The notes beneath the pieces are model-generated. The model made no database searches and had not been told where the DNA came from. It was given only the letters and a program-made list of their open reading frames with translations. Positions 1 through 5,450 of a DNA stretch of 5,450 nucleotides are shown piece by piece. Within the stretch, counting starts at the first letter, position 1. Each line of letters opens with the position of its first letter. Source of the DNA: Planctomycetota bacterium (GTDB taxonomy: Bacteria; Planctomycetota; SBBH01; JACQRN01); assembly GCA_016206515.1 (NCBI GenBank), contig JACQRN010000234.1, positions 1 to 5,450 on the forward strand, in the 5' to 3' direction. The position numbers were made by a program, and so were the translations under genes.

Positions 1-880
<880 letters not shown>

Positions 881-884
<4 letters not shown>

Positions 885-1537
885 CGGATCACCCCCGCCA
901 GGACCGCCACCGGGACCGAGGCGAAGCCGGCGGTGATCGCCGCCGCGATCGCCACGCCGCCTGCGCGCAGGGCCTTGTCATATCGTGGATGGTTCGCGCC
1001 GACCGTCTGGAAGACGCTCCAGATCCCGTGGGAGAGGTGGAGCCCGAGCGCCAGCATCGCGACCACATAGAAGAGGGCGACCGGCTTCTGCCGGAACCCG
1101 GTCACGACGTTGTCGTACACCTCGTGCGGCCGGAAGTCGGGGTGCACGGTCCCGAGCGTGAAGTGCAGGATGTGATAGATCACGAAGAAAAGGATCACCG
1201 GGCCGGTCACCGCCATCGTCCGCGCCCCGAGCGTCGTCCCGCGCCGGACCTTCGCATCGTACCCCACCGGCCGCGCCGCGCGGGAGGTCTCCAACAGCCG
1301 CACCCACGCGCCGATGTGAACCAGAACGCTGAACAGGAGCGCCCCCCGCGTCCCCCACAGAAGCGTCGGCGACTCGCGCAGGAACTTCGCGTAGGCGTCC
1401 AGGGGCTCGCGTCCCGCGAACGCCAGAAGGTTCCCCGCGACATGCCCCGCGAGGAATCCCAACATGATCATCCCCGTCACCGCCATCAGCACCTTCCGGC
1501 CGATCGACGAGCGCAGGAAGGGAGCCTCTCCCGGCAT
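881..1537 (-). CDS. sdhC: Succinate dehydrogenase cytochrome b subunit, single-anchor type B
   Basis: This 218-residue integral membrane protein anchors SdhA/SdhB, binds heme b and exchanges electrons with the quinone pool. About five hydrophobic helices are visible (roughly residues 16-40, 62-80, 108-129, 153-176 and 193-216). That is the layout of type-B anchors, which use one polypeptide instead of SdhC plus SdhD. Candidate axial heme ligands are His32 (GHVAGN), His74 (LVHIGAW), His122/His125 (YHILH) and His167/His170 (LHLSHG), as expected for two hemes. The N-terminal SSIGRKVLMAVTG is typical of the family and supports the ATG at 1537; the reading frame continues open upstream but that part is not family-like. 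There is no Shine-Dalgarno site before the ATG, and a possible promoter ends only 9 nt upstream. It heads the sdhC-sdhA operon. Confidence 0.95.
887..896 (-). promoter_or_regulatory. Shine-Dalgarno site of sdhA inside the end of sdhC
   Basis: On the minus strand this reads GGGGGTGATC, one mismatch from GGAGGTGATC, the complement of the usual 16S rRNA 3' end. The GGGGG core lies 7 nt before the GTG start at 884. It decides the GTG start of sdhA and contrasts with the lack of any such site before sdhC. Confidence 0.75.
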
Positions 1538-1546
1538 GGGTGGACC

Positions 1547-1576
1547 ACGGTATCGACGACGCGTACCGGCGGTCAA
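1547..1576 (-). promoter_or_regulatory. Candidate sigma-70-like promoter of sdhC
   Basis: On the minus strand TTGACC (1576-1571) is followed after 18 nt by TACCGT (1552-1547), which ends 9 nt before the sdhC ATG. The -35 box is 5/6 to consensus; the -10 box is weak. Transcription would begin within a few bases of the start codon, consistent with the missing Shine-Dalgarno site. This is prediction only. Confidence 0.45.
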
Positions 1577-1589
1577 CGGTGGATGAATC

Positions 1590-1618
1590 GTGACGCCGCC
1601 CCGTTTTTCTGCTACGCA
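1590..1618 (+). promoter_or_regulatory. Candidate promoter of the CADD-like gene
   Basis: GTGACG (1590-1595) and TACGCA (1613-1618) are separated by 17 nt, and TACGCA ends 6 nt before the ATG at 1625. That spacing places transcription start at or next to the start codon. Both boxes are imperfect (GTGACG 4/6, TACGCA weak). The position is the main argument, and it favours the ATG at 1625 over that at 1583. Confidence 0.4.
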
Positions 1619-1624
1619 GACGTC

Positions 1625-2482
1625 ATGCAAGTCACCGGCGCGGCCGTGGAGGAACCCCTGACCGGGCGGGCGTTCCTGGCGCGGTTGCGGCGGGAGGTGG
1701 CCTCGCACCCCGGGGTGGGGCATTCGCTCCTGGGGCGGATGGCGATGGACCCCCGGAGCCGCGAGGACTTCCGCGTTCTGGGGGAGCAGCACTACCCGCT
1801 CGTGTCGGTCTTCACTCGGTACCTGGAACTGCTTCTCCTGCGCGCGCCGGACGCGGAGGCGAAGTGCTGGATCGCGAAGGTGCTCGTCGACGAGTACGGC
1901 GAGCGGTCCGAGGGGGAGGACCACGCCTCGCACTACCGGCGGTTCCTGCGCTCGGCGGGGGTGCCGGACGGGGCGGAGAGGACGACGCCGATCCACCCGG
2001 CGGGGGTCGAGTTCATCGAGGGTCACCTGAAGATCGTCACGGAGGAGCCGTTCCTCGTCGGGCTCGGGGCGGTCGGGCCGGGGCACGAGTGGGCGATCCC
2101 GGCGATGTTCGATTGGGTCCTGAAGGGGCTTCGCGCGGCGGGGTTCGCAGACGCCCAGATCGGCTACTTCCTCCTTCACGTCGAGCAGGACAAGGACCAC
2201 GGCGCCTGGCTGGAGGAGTCGCTCGCGGTGTTCGCGACGACGCGCGAGGCGTGCGCTCTGATCCGCCGCGGCGCGCTCGCGTCGCTCGCCCTGCGCGAGC
2301 AGTTCTGGTGGGGGGTCGCCGACAAGCTCCACGCGCGGCGGATGCGGGAACGGACGGGGCTCATCCCCAGCACGGCGGGGAGCGAGGAAACCCAGGTCAC
2401 ACTGGACACGCTTTTGCCGCGGATCGCGCCGAGAATCGAGTTTGGCCCTTCGGGCTTGGAAACCAATCGCCCGGCGCGTTGA
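1625..2482 (+). CDS. Heme-oxygenase-fold di-metal protein, CADD/TenA/PqqC superfamily (putative iron-containing redox enzyme)
   Basis: The product has 285 residues and is soluble, with no signal peptide. The all-helical pattern and metal motifs match heme-oxygenase-like di-metal proteins. An acidic/His segment, DEYGERSEGEDHASHYRRF (89-107), offers two overlapping E-x6-H registers (Glu93-His100, Glu96-His103). Glu155 lies in GHEWAIP, and His185-Asp189-His192 (HVEQDKDH) forms a perfect H-x3-D-x2-H. This order and spacing resembles the dinuclear site of Chlamydia CADD, a self-sacrificing oxygenase making p-aminobenzoate; other relatives oxidise fatty acids or amino acids, so the substrate is unknown. 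The nearest neighbours are sdhC (divergent) and a ferrochelatase downstream in the same direction. The upstream in-frame ATG at 1583 would add 14 residues but has no Shine-Dalgarno site and would include the probable -10 box. The last ~37 residues (from about 249) look unlike the family and end at a repeat element. Confidence 0.82.
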   Translation: MQVTGAAVEEPLTGRAFLARLRREVASHPGVGHSLLGRMAMDPRSREDFRVLGEQHYPLVSVFTRYLELLLLRAPDAEAKCWIAKVLVDEYGERSEGEDHASHYRRFLRSAGVPDGAERTTPIHPAGVEFIEGHLKIVTEEPFLVGLGAVGPGHEWAIPAMFDWVLKGLRAAGFADAQIGYFLLHVEQDKDHGAWLEESLAVFATTREACALIRRGALASLALREQFWWGVADKLHARRMRERTGLIPSTAGSEETQVTLDTLLPRIAPRIEFGPSGLETNRPAR

Positions 2483-2484
2483 AG

Positions 2485-2692
2485 GGCGCCACCGGGGGCC
2501 GCCCTACGGCGCTGGTGCTCGGCTCGGATTGCCAGGTCGCTCGCCGTGTCGCTCCGGCCCATGCTCGATCAATCCGGCTGAAATTCGAGGGCTGGGGAGA
2601 GATCCATCGGGCGTGGGGGCCTCCGCTCCTTGCGAGCTCCCGGCAATCCGGCCTGCGCGCCAACGCGCCTACGGGCGGCCCCCGGTGGCGCC
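2485..2692. repeat. Large fold-back inverted repeat (MITE-like or structured RNA element)
   Basis: The first and last 20 bases (2485-2504 and 2673-2692) are perfect reverse complements of each other. The match continues imperfectly but collinearly inward. CGGATTGCC at 2525-2533 pairs with 2642-2650, GCTCG at 2539-2543 with 2633-2637, GGCCC at 2556-2560 with 2617-2621, and a CGAT at 2566-2569 with 2606-2609. The arms are therefore about 85 nt with a short centre near 2571-2605. The element fills nearly the whole gap between the CADD-like gene (stop at 2480-2482) and the hemH promoter. No transposase, clear target-site duplication or U-tract is visible. It could be a non-autonomous mobile element, a palindromic intergenic repeat, or a long RNA hairpin between two co-directional genes. 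No gene is supported inside it. Confidence 0.8.
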
Positions 2693-2716
2693 TCGCAGCC
2701 GTGGAGGGTCAAACAT

Positions 2717-2722
2717 TAAGAT
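2717..2722 (+). promoter_or_regulatory. Candidate -10 box of hemH (leaderless layout)
   Basis: TAAGAT lies in a small AT-rich patch within very GC-rich DNA and ends exactly 6 nt before the hemH ATG. No Shine-Dalgarno site is present, and there is no convincing -35 box 16-18 nt upstream. An mRNA starting at the A of the ATG is the simplest reading. Confidence 0.5.
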
Positions 2723-2728
2723 GGGCGC

Positions 2729-3688
2729 ATGGCGGCGACATCCGTCCACTGCGCCTTCGACGCTGTCTTCCTCGCCGCGTTCGGCGGGCCGACCCCCGGG
2801 TGCTGCAAGCAGGCCGAGCCGTGCCCGGGAGAGGCGCGGTGCTTCGTCGAGGACGTCCTGGGGCGCAACCCGGCACGCGCCGCGCGCGTCGAGGAGGTCA
2901 CGGCGCACTACGCCCACCTGGGCGGATTCTCCCCGTTCAACCGGCATACGGACGGTCAGGTCGCGGCGCTCGGCGCGGCGCTCCGGGAGAGGGGGATCGA
3001 CGTCCCCGTGCGCGCGGGGTACCGGCACTGGCGGCCGTACATCCGCGACGGGATCGCGGCCCTGGCCTCCGAGGGGGCGCGGCGGGTGTTGGCGGTCGTC
3101 CTCGCCCCGCACCAGTCGAGCATCTCGTGGGACTGGTACCTGAAGGTCGTCGCGGAGTCGCTCGACCCGCTGGGGAAAAAGGCGCCCGAGGTCGCCTATC
3201 TCGATCCGTGGTGGGCGCAGGAGGGGTTCGTGGAGGCGTGCGCGGGGCGCGTGAGAGAGGCGCTCGCAGGATGGCCCGCTGCGCGTTCCGAGAAGGCGGA
3301 GCTGATCTTCACGGCGCACGCCATTCCCTCGGCGATCGCGCGGACCTCTCCATATGAAAGGCAGTTCCGCGAGACCTCCGAGGCGGTCGCGCGGCGGCTC
3401 GCTCGGCCCTTCTCCGTCGCCTACCAGAGCGGCCCCGACGAGCCGACGATCCCGTGGACCGGGCCGGACATCTGCGACGTGATGCGCGAGCGGGCGCGGC
3501 CGGGGCGCGATTTCGTCCTCGCGCCGGTCGGCTTCCTCGTCGACAACGTCGAGATCCTCTACGACCTCGACGTCGCCGCGCGGCGGGAGGCCGAGTCGCG
3601 CGGGGCGGGTTTCGTCCGCGCCGGGGCGGTCGGTACGCACCCGGCGTTCATCGGGATGTTGGCGGATCGGATCGCGGCGCGGGCGTAG
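2729..3688 (+). CDS. hemH: Ferrochelatase, coproporphyrin-type, with N-terminal cysteine cluster
   Basis: The enzyme (319 residues, usual family length) inserts Fe2+ into a porphyrin in the last part of heme synthesis. Family marks are FGGP at 18-21, HYAHLGGFSPFN at 60-71, FTAHAIP at 194-200 with the expected catalytic His197, QSGP at 233-236, and PVGFLVDNVEILYDLD at 266-281 with Glu275, the second expected catalytic residue. PVGF-xxD-xxE-xLYD is the form seen in Bacillus-like coproporphyrin ferrochelatases (CpfC), so coproporphyrin III may be the substrate; Asn273 stands where those enzymes often have His. Unusual is a Cys-rich insert right after the first GGP: Cys25, Cys26, Cys32 and Cys38, a possible Fe-S or metal site. 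The start is the ATG at 2729, supported by TAAGAT 6 nt upstream. The 3' end overlaps the opposite EI24-like gene by 41 bp. No membrane segment or signal peptide is seen. Confidence 0.93.
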   Translation: MAATSVHCAFDAVFLAAFGGPTPGCCKQAEPCPGEARCFVEDVLGRNPARAARVEEVTAHYAHLGGFSPFNRHTDGQVAALGAALRERGIDVPVRAGYRHWRPYIRDGIAALASEGARRVLAVVLAPHQSSISWDWYLKVVAESLDPLGKKAPEVAYLDPWWAQEGFVEACAGRVREALAGWPAARSEKAELIFTAHAIPSAIARTSPYERQFRETSEAVARRLARPFSVAYQSGPDEPTIPWTGPDICDVMRERARPGRDFVLAPVGFLVDNVEILYDLDVAARREAESRGAGFVRAGAVGTHPAFIGMLADRIAARA

Positions 3689-4469
3689 GCACCTCCCCTT
3701 CCTCGGGGTCCGCGCACCGCCGCAAATCAGCGTGGACGAGCGTCGCGCCGATCACCCCTACGGGGAGGAGGAACAGGTTGACGAGCGGGATCAGGAGGAT
3801 GACGAACACCACCGCGCCGAAGGCGAGCGTCATCCGCCGGTTCGCCAGGACGTATGCGATGCGCTGGCGGATCCCGAGAGGCGCCGGGTCCGTGTCGAGA
3901 GGGAAGTCGAAGTAATTCAGCGAGATCCAGAAGATCGTGAACAGGCTCGACAGGGCGAACTGCGCGATGGCCCCCGCGACGGGGATCAGGTGGAGAGGGA
4001 GCAGGAGCGCATGCACGCCGAGGAAGATCGCCGTCTTGAGGGTCTGGCCGATGACGGGGTTGAGGAGGTCCGCGCGCCACCCCGACGCCGGGCGCGGCGC
4101 CGCCGCGTCGTAGAGCCGTCGCACCCGCATCGCCATACGCGTGTAGACCGGCGCGGCGAGGATCTGCCCGAACAGGAACCCCCCGAGGCCGCACGCGGCG
4201 ATCCCGAGCACCCCCAGCAGCGCCGCGAAGACGGCGTAGAGGGGCTTCAGCCACGCGCTCTCCGGCGCCTTCCAGATGAGATCGCGGATCGCGCCGAAGT
4301 GCTCATACGCCAGCACGCCCAGCCCCGCCGCGGCCAGAAGCGTCAGCATCCACGGCAGGAGGAGATACGGAACGAGGCTCGGATGGGATTTCAGGAACCG
4401 CGCGCCGCGAAGGACCGCGCTGGCGCCGGCGGCAAACCCCTGCGGGGCGGAGGGGAGAGGCGGCTGCAC
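3648..4469 (-). CDS. EI24-domain (CysZ-like) integral membrane protein
   Basis: The product has 273 residues and is strongly hydrophobic. Membrane stretches lie at roughly 33-54, 77-105, 148-178 and 215-245, some long enough for re-entrant or double passes. The opening GFAAGASAVLRGARFLKSHPSLVPYLLLP, the middle LNYFDFPLD, and the late LIPLVNLFLLPVGVIGATLV are characteristic of the EI24 family. That family includes the proteobacterial sulfate transporter CysZ; most bacterial EI24 proteins have no proven function, so I give no symbol. The C-terminal tail after about 248 is charged and proline-rich, and its last codons overlap hemH on the other strand. The start is GTG at 4469; no Shine-Dalgarno site is seen, but TAGTCT ends 6 nt upstream. 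It is divergent from vapB, with 83 bp between the two starts. Confidence 0.85.
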   Translation of the reverse strand: MQPPLPSAPQGFAAGASAVLRGARFLKSHPSLVPYLLLPWMLTLLAAAGLGVLAYEHFGAIRDLIWKAPESAWLKPLYAVFAALLGVLGIAACGLGGFLFGQILAAPVYTRMAMRVRRLYDAAAPRPASGWRADLLNPVIGQTLKTAIFLGVHALLLPLHLIPVAGAIAQFALSSLFTIFWISLNYFDFPLDTDPAPLGIRQRIAYVLANRRMTLAFGAVVFVILLIPLVNLFLLPVGVIGATLVHADLRRCADPEEGEVPTPAPRSDPPTSR

Positions 4470-4475
4470 ACGCTA

Positions 4476-4481
4476 AGACTA
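4476..4481 (-). promoter_or_regulatory. Candidate -10 box of the EI24-like gene (leaderless layout)
   Basis: On the minus strand TAGTCT ends 6 nt before the GTG start at 4469, with no Shine-Dalgarno sequence between. TTCGTG 17 nt upstream is at best a poor -35 box. The spacing equals that at hemH. Confidence 0.4.
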
Positions 4482-4538
4482 CGCGATCCGGCGGGGGGCA
4501 CGAACGATGTGTGGCCTGGCGGAGGCTCGTGAAGAATG

Positions 4539-4554
4539 ATATGGTTACCCATAT
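4539..4554 (+). promoter_or_regulatory. vapBC promoter -10 with overlapping palindromic operator candidate
   Basis: ATATGG (4539-4544) and CCATAT (4549-4554) form a perfect 6-bp inverted repeat with a TTAC spacer, reaching into the vapB start codon at 4553. A -10-like hexamer, TATGGT (4540-4545), lies inside it and ends 7 nt before that ATG. VapB antitoxins usually repress their own operon by binding a palindrome at the promoter, so this is the natural operator candidate. No Shine-Dalgarno site is present. Confidence 0.5.
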
Positions 4555-4792
4555 GAAGACAACCATAGATATTTCAGACGCTCTGCTGCGGGAGGCTAAG
4601 CGCCAGGCGCGCAGCGAGAATCGGACCCTCAAGGATCTGATGGAGGAGGCGCTCCGGAAGCGTCTCGCCGGCGACGCGAAGGGGGGGCCGTTCCGGCTCC
4701 GGCGGCACGCTATGAGGGGGAAGGGTCTGCGCCCAGGGATCCCCGAGGGGAATTGGGCGGCGATCCGCGACCTGCTCTACGGAACCGGTTGA
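4553..4792 (+). CDS. vapB: VapB-family antitoxin (ribbon-helix-helix)
   Basis: This 79-residue antitoxin should neutralise the neighbouring VapC RNase and bind the operon's promoter as a dimer. Residues 1-8 (MKTTIDIS) form the predicted ribbon strand; helices follow at about 9-21 and 25-38 (TLKDLMEEALRKRL), a classic ribbon-helix-helix. The tail, with PFRLRR at 46-51, GLRPG at 58-62 and NWAAIRDLLYG at 67-77, is the usual toxin-binding segment of this VapB subfamily. In-frame starts at 4511 (GTG) and 4541 (ATG) are rejected: the extra residues are unlike the family, and the promoter/operator lies there. The first ~10 codons are AT-rich compared with the rest, which fits initiation without a Shine-Dalgarno site. 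The stop is 6 bp before vapC. Confidence 0.9.
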   Translation: MKTTIDISDALLREAKRQARSENRTLKDLMEEALRKRLAGDAKGGPFRLRRHAMRGKGLRPGIPEGNWAAIRDLLYGTG

Positions 4793-4798
4793 CGTCGC

Positions 4799-5236
4799 GT
4801 GATCGCCGTCGACACGAACATCCTCGTCTATGCCCATCGGGAGGATGCGCGTTGGCACCGGGCTGCGGACCGGGTCGTGGCGGCCCTGGCGGAGGGGAAG
4901 TCCCCCTGGGCGATCCCCTGGCCGTGCCTGTGGGAGTTCGTCGCGATCACGACCCACCCGCGCATCTACGACCCGCCGACCCCGCTCAAGGATGCGCTCA
5001 CACAGATCCGCTGCTGGCAGGCGTCCCCTTCGCTCGTCCTCCTGGCGGAGGACGGTGATTTCGGCGGCACCCTCGAATCCCTGCTCCTCCCGGCCCAGTT
5101 GCAGGGAGGGGCTGTGCATGACGGGCGGGTCGCGGCGCTCTGTCTCCATCACGGCGTCTCGCGTCTCCTCTCCGCGGATCGCGATTTCGGCCGTTTCCCC
5201 CGCCTGGAGGTGGTGAACCCGTTGATCTCGCGATAG
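4799..5236 (+). CDS. vapC: VapC-family PIN-domain ribonuclease toxin
   Basis: This 145-residue toxin is a Mg2+-dependent endoribonuclease of the PIN fold; relatives cleave tRNA or rRNA and stop translation when VapB is lost. The acidic active site is complete: Asp5 in IAVDTNILVYA, Glu46 in PCLWEF, Asp108 in VHDGRVAAL, and Asp127 with Asp129 in LLSADRDFGRF. The length is normal and the terminal EVVNPL is typical, so the toxin looks intact. The start is GTG at 4799, 6 bp after the vapB stop, with no strong Shine-Dalgarno site; this suggests coupled and weaker translation than the antitoxin, as is common for such pairs. A short GGGAC/GTCCC palindrome at 5237-5248 follows the stop but lacks a U-tract, so no terminator is called. 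The RNA target cannot be inferred. Confidence 0.94.
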   Translation: MIAVDTNILVYAHREDARWHRAADRVVAALAEGKSPWAIPWPCLWEFVAITTHPRIYDPPTPLKDALTQIRCWQASPSLVLLAEDGDFGGTLESLLLPAQLQGGAVHDGRVAALCLHHGVSRLLSADRDFGRFPRLEVVNPLISR

Positions 5237-5255
5237 GGGACGGGTCCCGCAGTCC

Positions 5256-5261
5256 TACAAT
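5256..5261 (+). promoter_or_regulatory. Candidate -10 box downstream of vapC
   Basis: TACAAT matches the TATAAT consensus at 5 of 6 positions and is the best -10 box in the window. No good -35 box stands at normal spacing. A transcript from it would start near 5267-5268 and give a leader of about 165 nt before the GTG at 5432. Confidence 0.4.
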
Positions 5262-5339
5262 GGATGGAGGATGATCGATGTGACCCCCTGGATCCTCGCC
5301 GCCCAGGACGCGACCGAGCTGTGCGTAGATGGGATGAGA

Positions 5340-5431
5340 GGCCGGTCCCCCATTGCGCAGTACCGCCGAGGCGGGCTGCAATCTGGGTCGGGGTCGCGAC
5401 GGGCGCGCCCCACAGAGAAGGGAGACCGGCC
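5340..5431 (+). promoter_or_regulatory. Predicted structured 5' leader that sequesters a Shine-Dalgarno site
   Basis: Three helices can be drawn without conflict. P1 pairs 5340-5350 with 5420-5431 (11 pairs, A5423 bulged). P2 is a hairpin at 5352-5382: ATTGC/GCAAT at the base, then AG/CT and CCGC/GCGG, with loop CGAG. P3 is a hairpin at 5390-5411: GGGG/CCCC plus CGCG/CGCG, with a bulged U5394 and loop ACGGG. P1 closes the P2-P3 pair like a three-way junction, and its 3' strand contains GGGAG (5420-5424), the Shine-Dalgarno site of the GTG at 5432. Translation of the next gene would be blocked when P1 forms. I match it to no known riboswitch class; high GC makes chance pairing easier. Confidence 0.4.
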
Positions 5432-5450
5432 GTGGGAAAGGATACCGCAG
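5432..5450 (+). CDS. Start of a further gene (first six codons, runs off right edge)
   Basis: GTG at 5432 follows the Shine-Dalgarno-like GGGAG (5420-5424) with a 7-nt gap and reads MGKDTA to the window end. This is too short to identify. The call rests on the ribosome site and on the need for a gene after the promoter and leader upstream. Confidence 0.35.

Noticed and set aside
1583..1624. Upstream ATG extension of the CADD-like gene
   Set aside because: It has no ribosome site, the extra 14 residues are not family-like, and the probable -10 box lies inside it.
2442..3143. Plus-strand open frames crossing the fold-back repeat into hemH in another frame
   Set aside because: The translations are Arg/Pro/Ser-rich shadows; the real hemH frame begins at 2729 with full family motifs.
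4511..4552. Longer vapB from GTG 4511 or ATG 4541
   Set aside because: The added residues do not resemble VapB, and they cover the promoter and palindrome; MKTTIDIS is the standard N-terminus.
5237..5248. GGGAC-GG-GTCCC as a vapBC terminator
   Set aside because: The loop is only 2 nt and no U-tract follows.
5363..5382. Resemblance of CCGAGG...GCTGCAA to the start of SAH riboswitches
   Set aside because: The partner strand with CTCGG and the later conserved GCAACGG block are not found downstream, and the bases fit a simple hairpin.
5401..5410. Perfect 10-bp GGGCGCGCCC palindrome as an operator
   Set aside because: It is very GC-rich, common by chance in this composition, and partly explained by the P3 hairpin of the leader.
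5271..5450. Open frame from ATG 5271 (or GTG 5280) to the window end, with GGAGG just upstream
   Set aside because: The 60 codons give a low-complexity Arg/Gly/Ser-rich product I do not recognise, and the frame covers the paired leader segments. It remains a minor alternative to the leader interpretation.

Overview
This is a GC-rich bacterial window, probably from an uncultured organism. The SdhA sequence has the style of the Bacteroidota/Chlorobi and deep-branching soil-phylum enzymes, and the ferrochelatase is of the coproporphyrin type. An Acidobacteriota-like host is my best guess, with low confidence. No rRNA, tRNA, CRISPR array, transposase or phage gene is visible.

Layout: on the minus strand, the left edge carries the 5' part of sdhA, translationally coupled to sdhC just upstream. 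Together these are the flavoprotein and the single diheme membrane anchor of a type-B succinate dehydrogenase/fumarate reductase. Divergent from sdhC is a plus-strand gene for a heme-oxygenase-fold di-metal protein of the CADD/TenA/PqqC superfamily. A 246-bp gap follows, almost filled by a large fold-back inverted repeat. Next come a ferrochelatase (hemH/cpfC type) on plus and, tail to tail with a 41-bp coding overlap, an EI24/CysZ-like membrane protein on minus. Divergent from that is a complete VapBC toxin-antitoxin pair. The last 210 bp hold no convincing complete gene. They look like the promoter and structured 5' leader of a further gene whose first codons (GTG at 5432) run off the right edge.

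Functional reading: the left and middle genes touch heme and iron. SdhC binds two b hemes, HemH inserts iron into a porphyrin, and the CADD-like protein has a conserved histidine/carboxylate metal site. The link is suggestive rather than proven. VapBC and the fold-back repeat are accessory elements inserted among these housekeeping genes.

Regulatory reading: several genes that head their transcripts have no Shine-Dalgarno sequence. Instead they carry a TANNNT-like -10 hexamer 6-7 nt before the start codon (hemH, the EI24 gene, vapB; less perfectly the CADD-like gene and sdhC), which suggests leaderless mRNAs. The internal gene sdhA and the gene at 5432 have good Shine-Dalgarno sites. The second of these sits inside a predicted long-range helix that would hide it, a riboswitch-like layout. 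This leader, the fold-back repeat and a cysteine-rich insert in the ferrochelatase are the most interesting unexplained signals.
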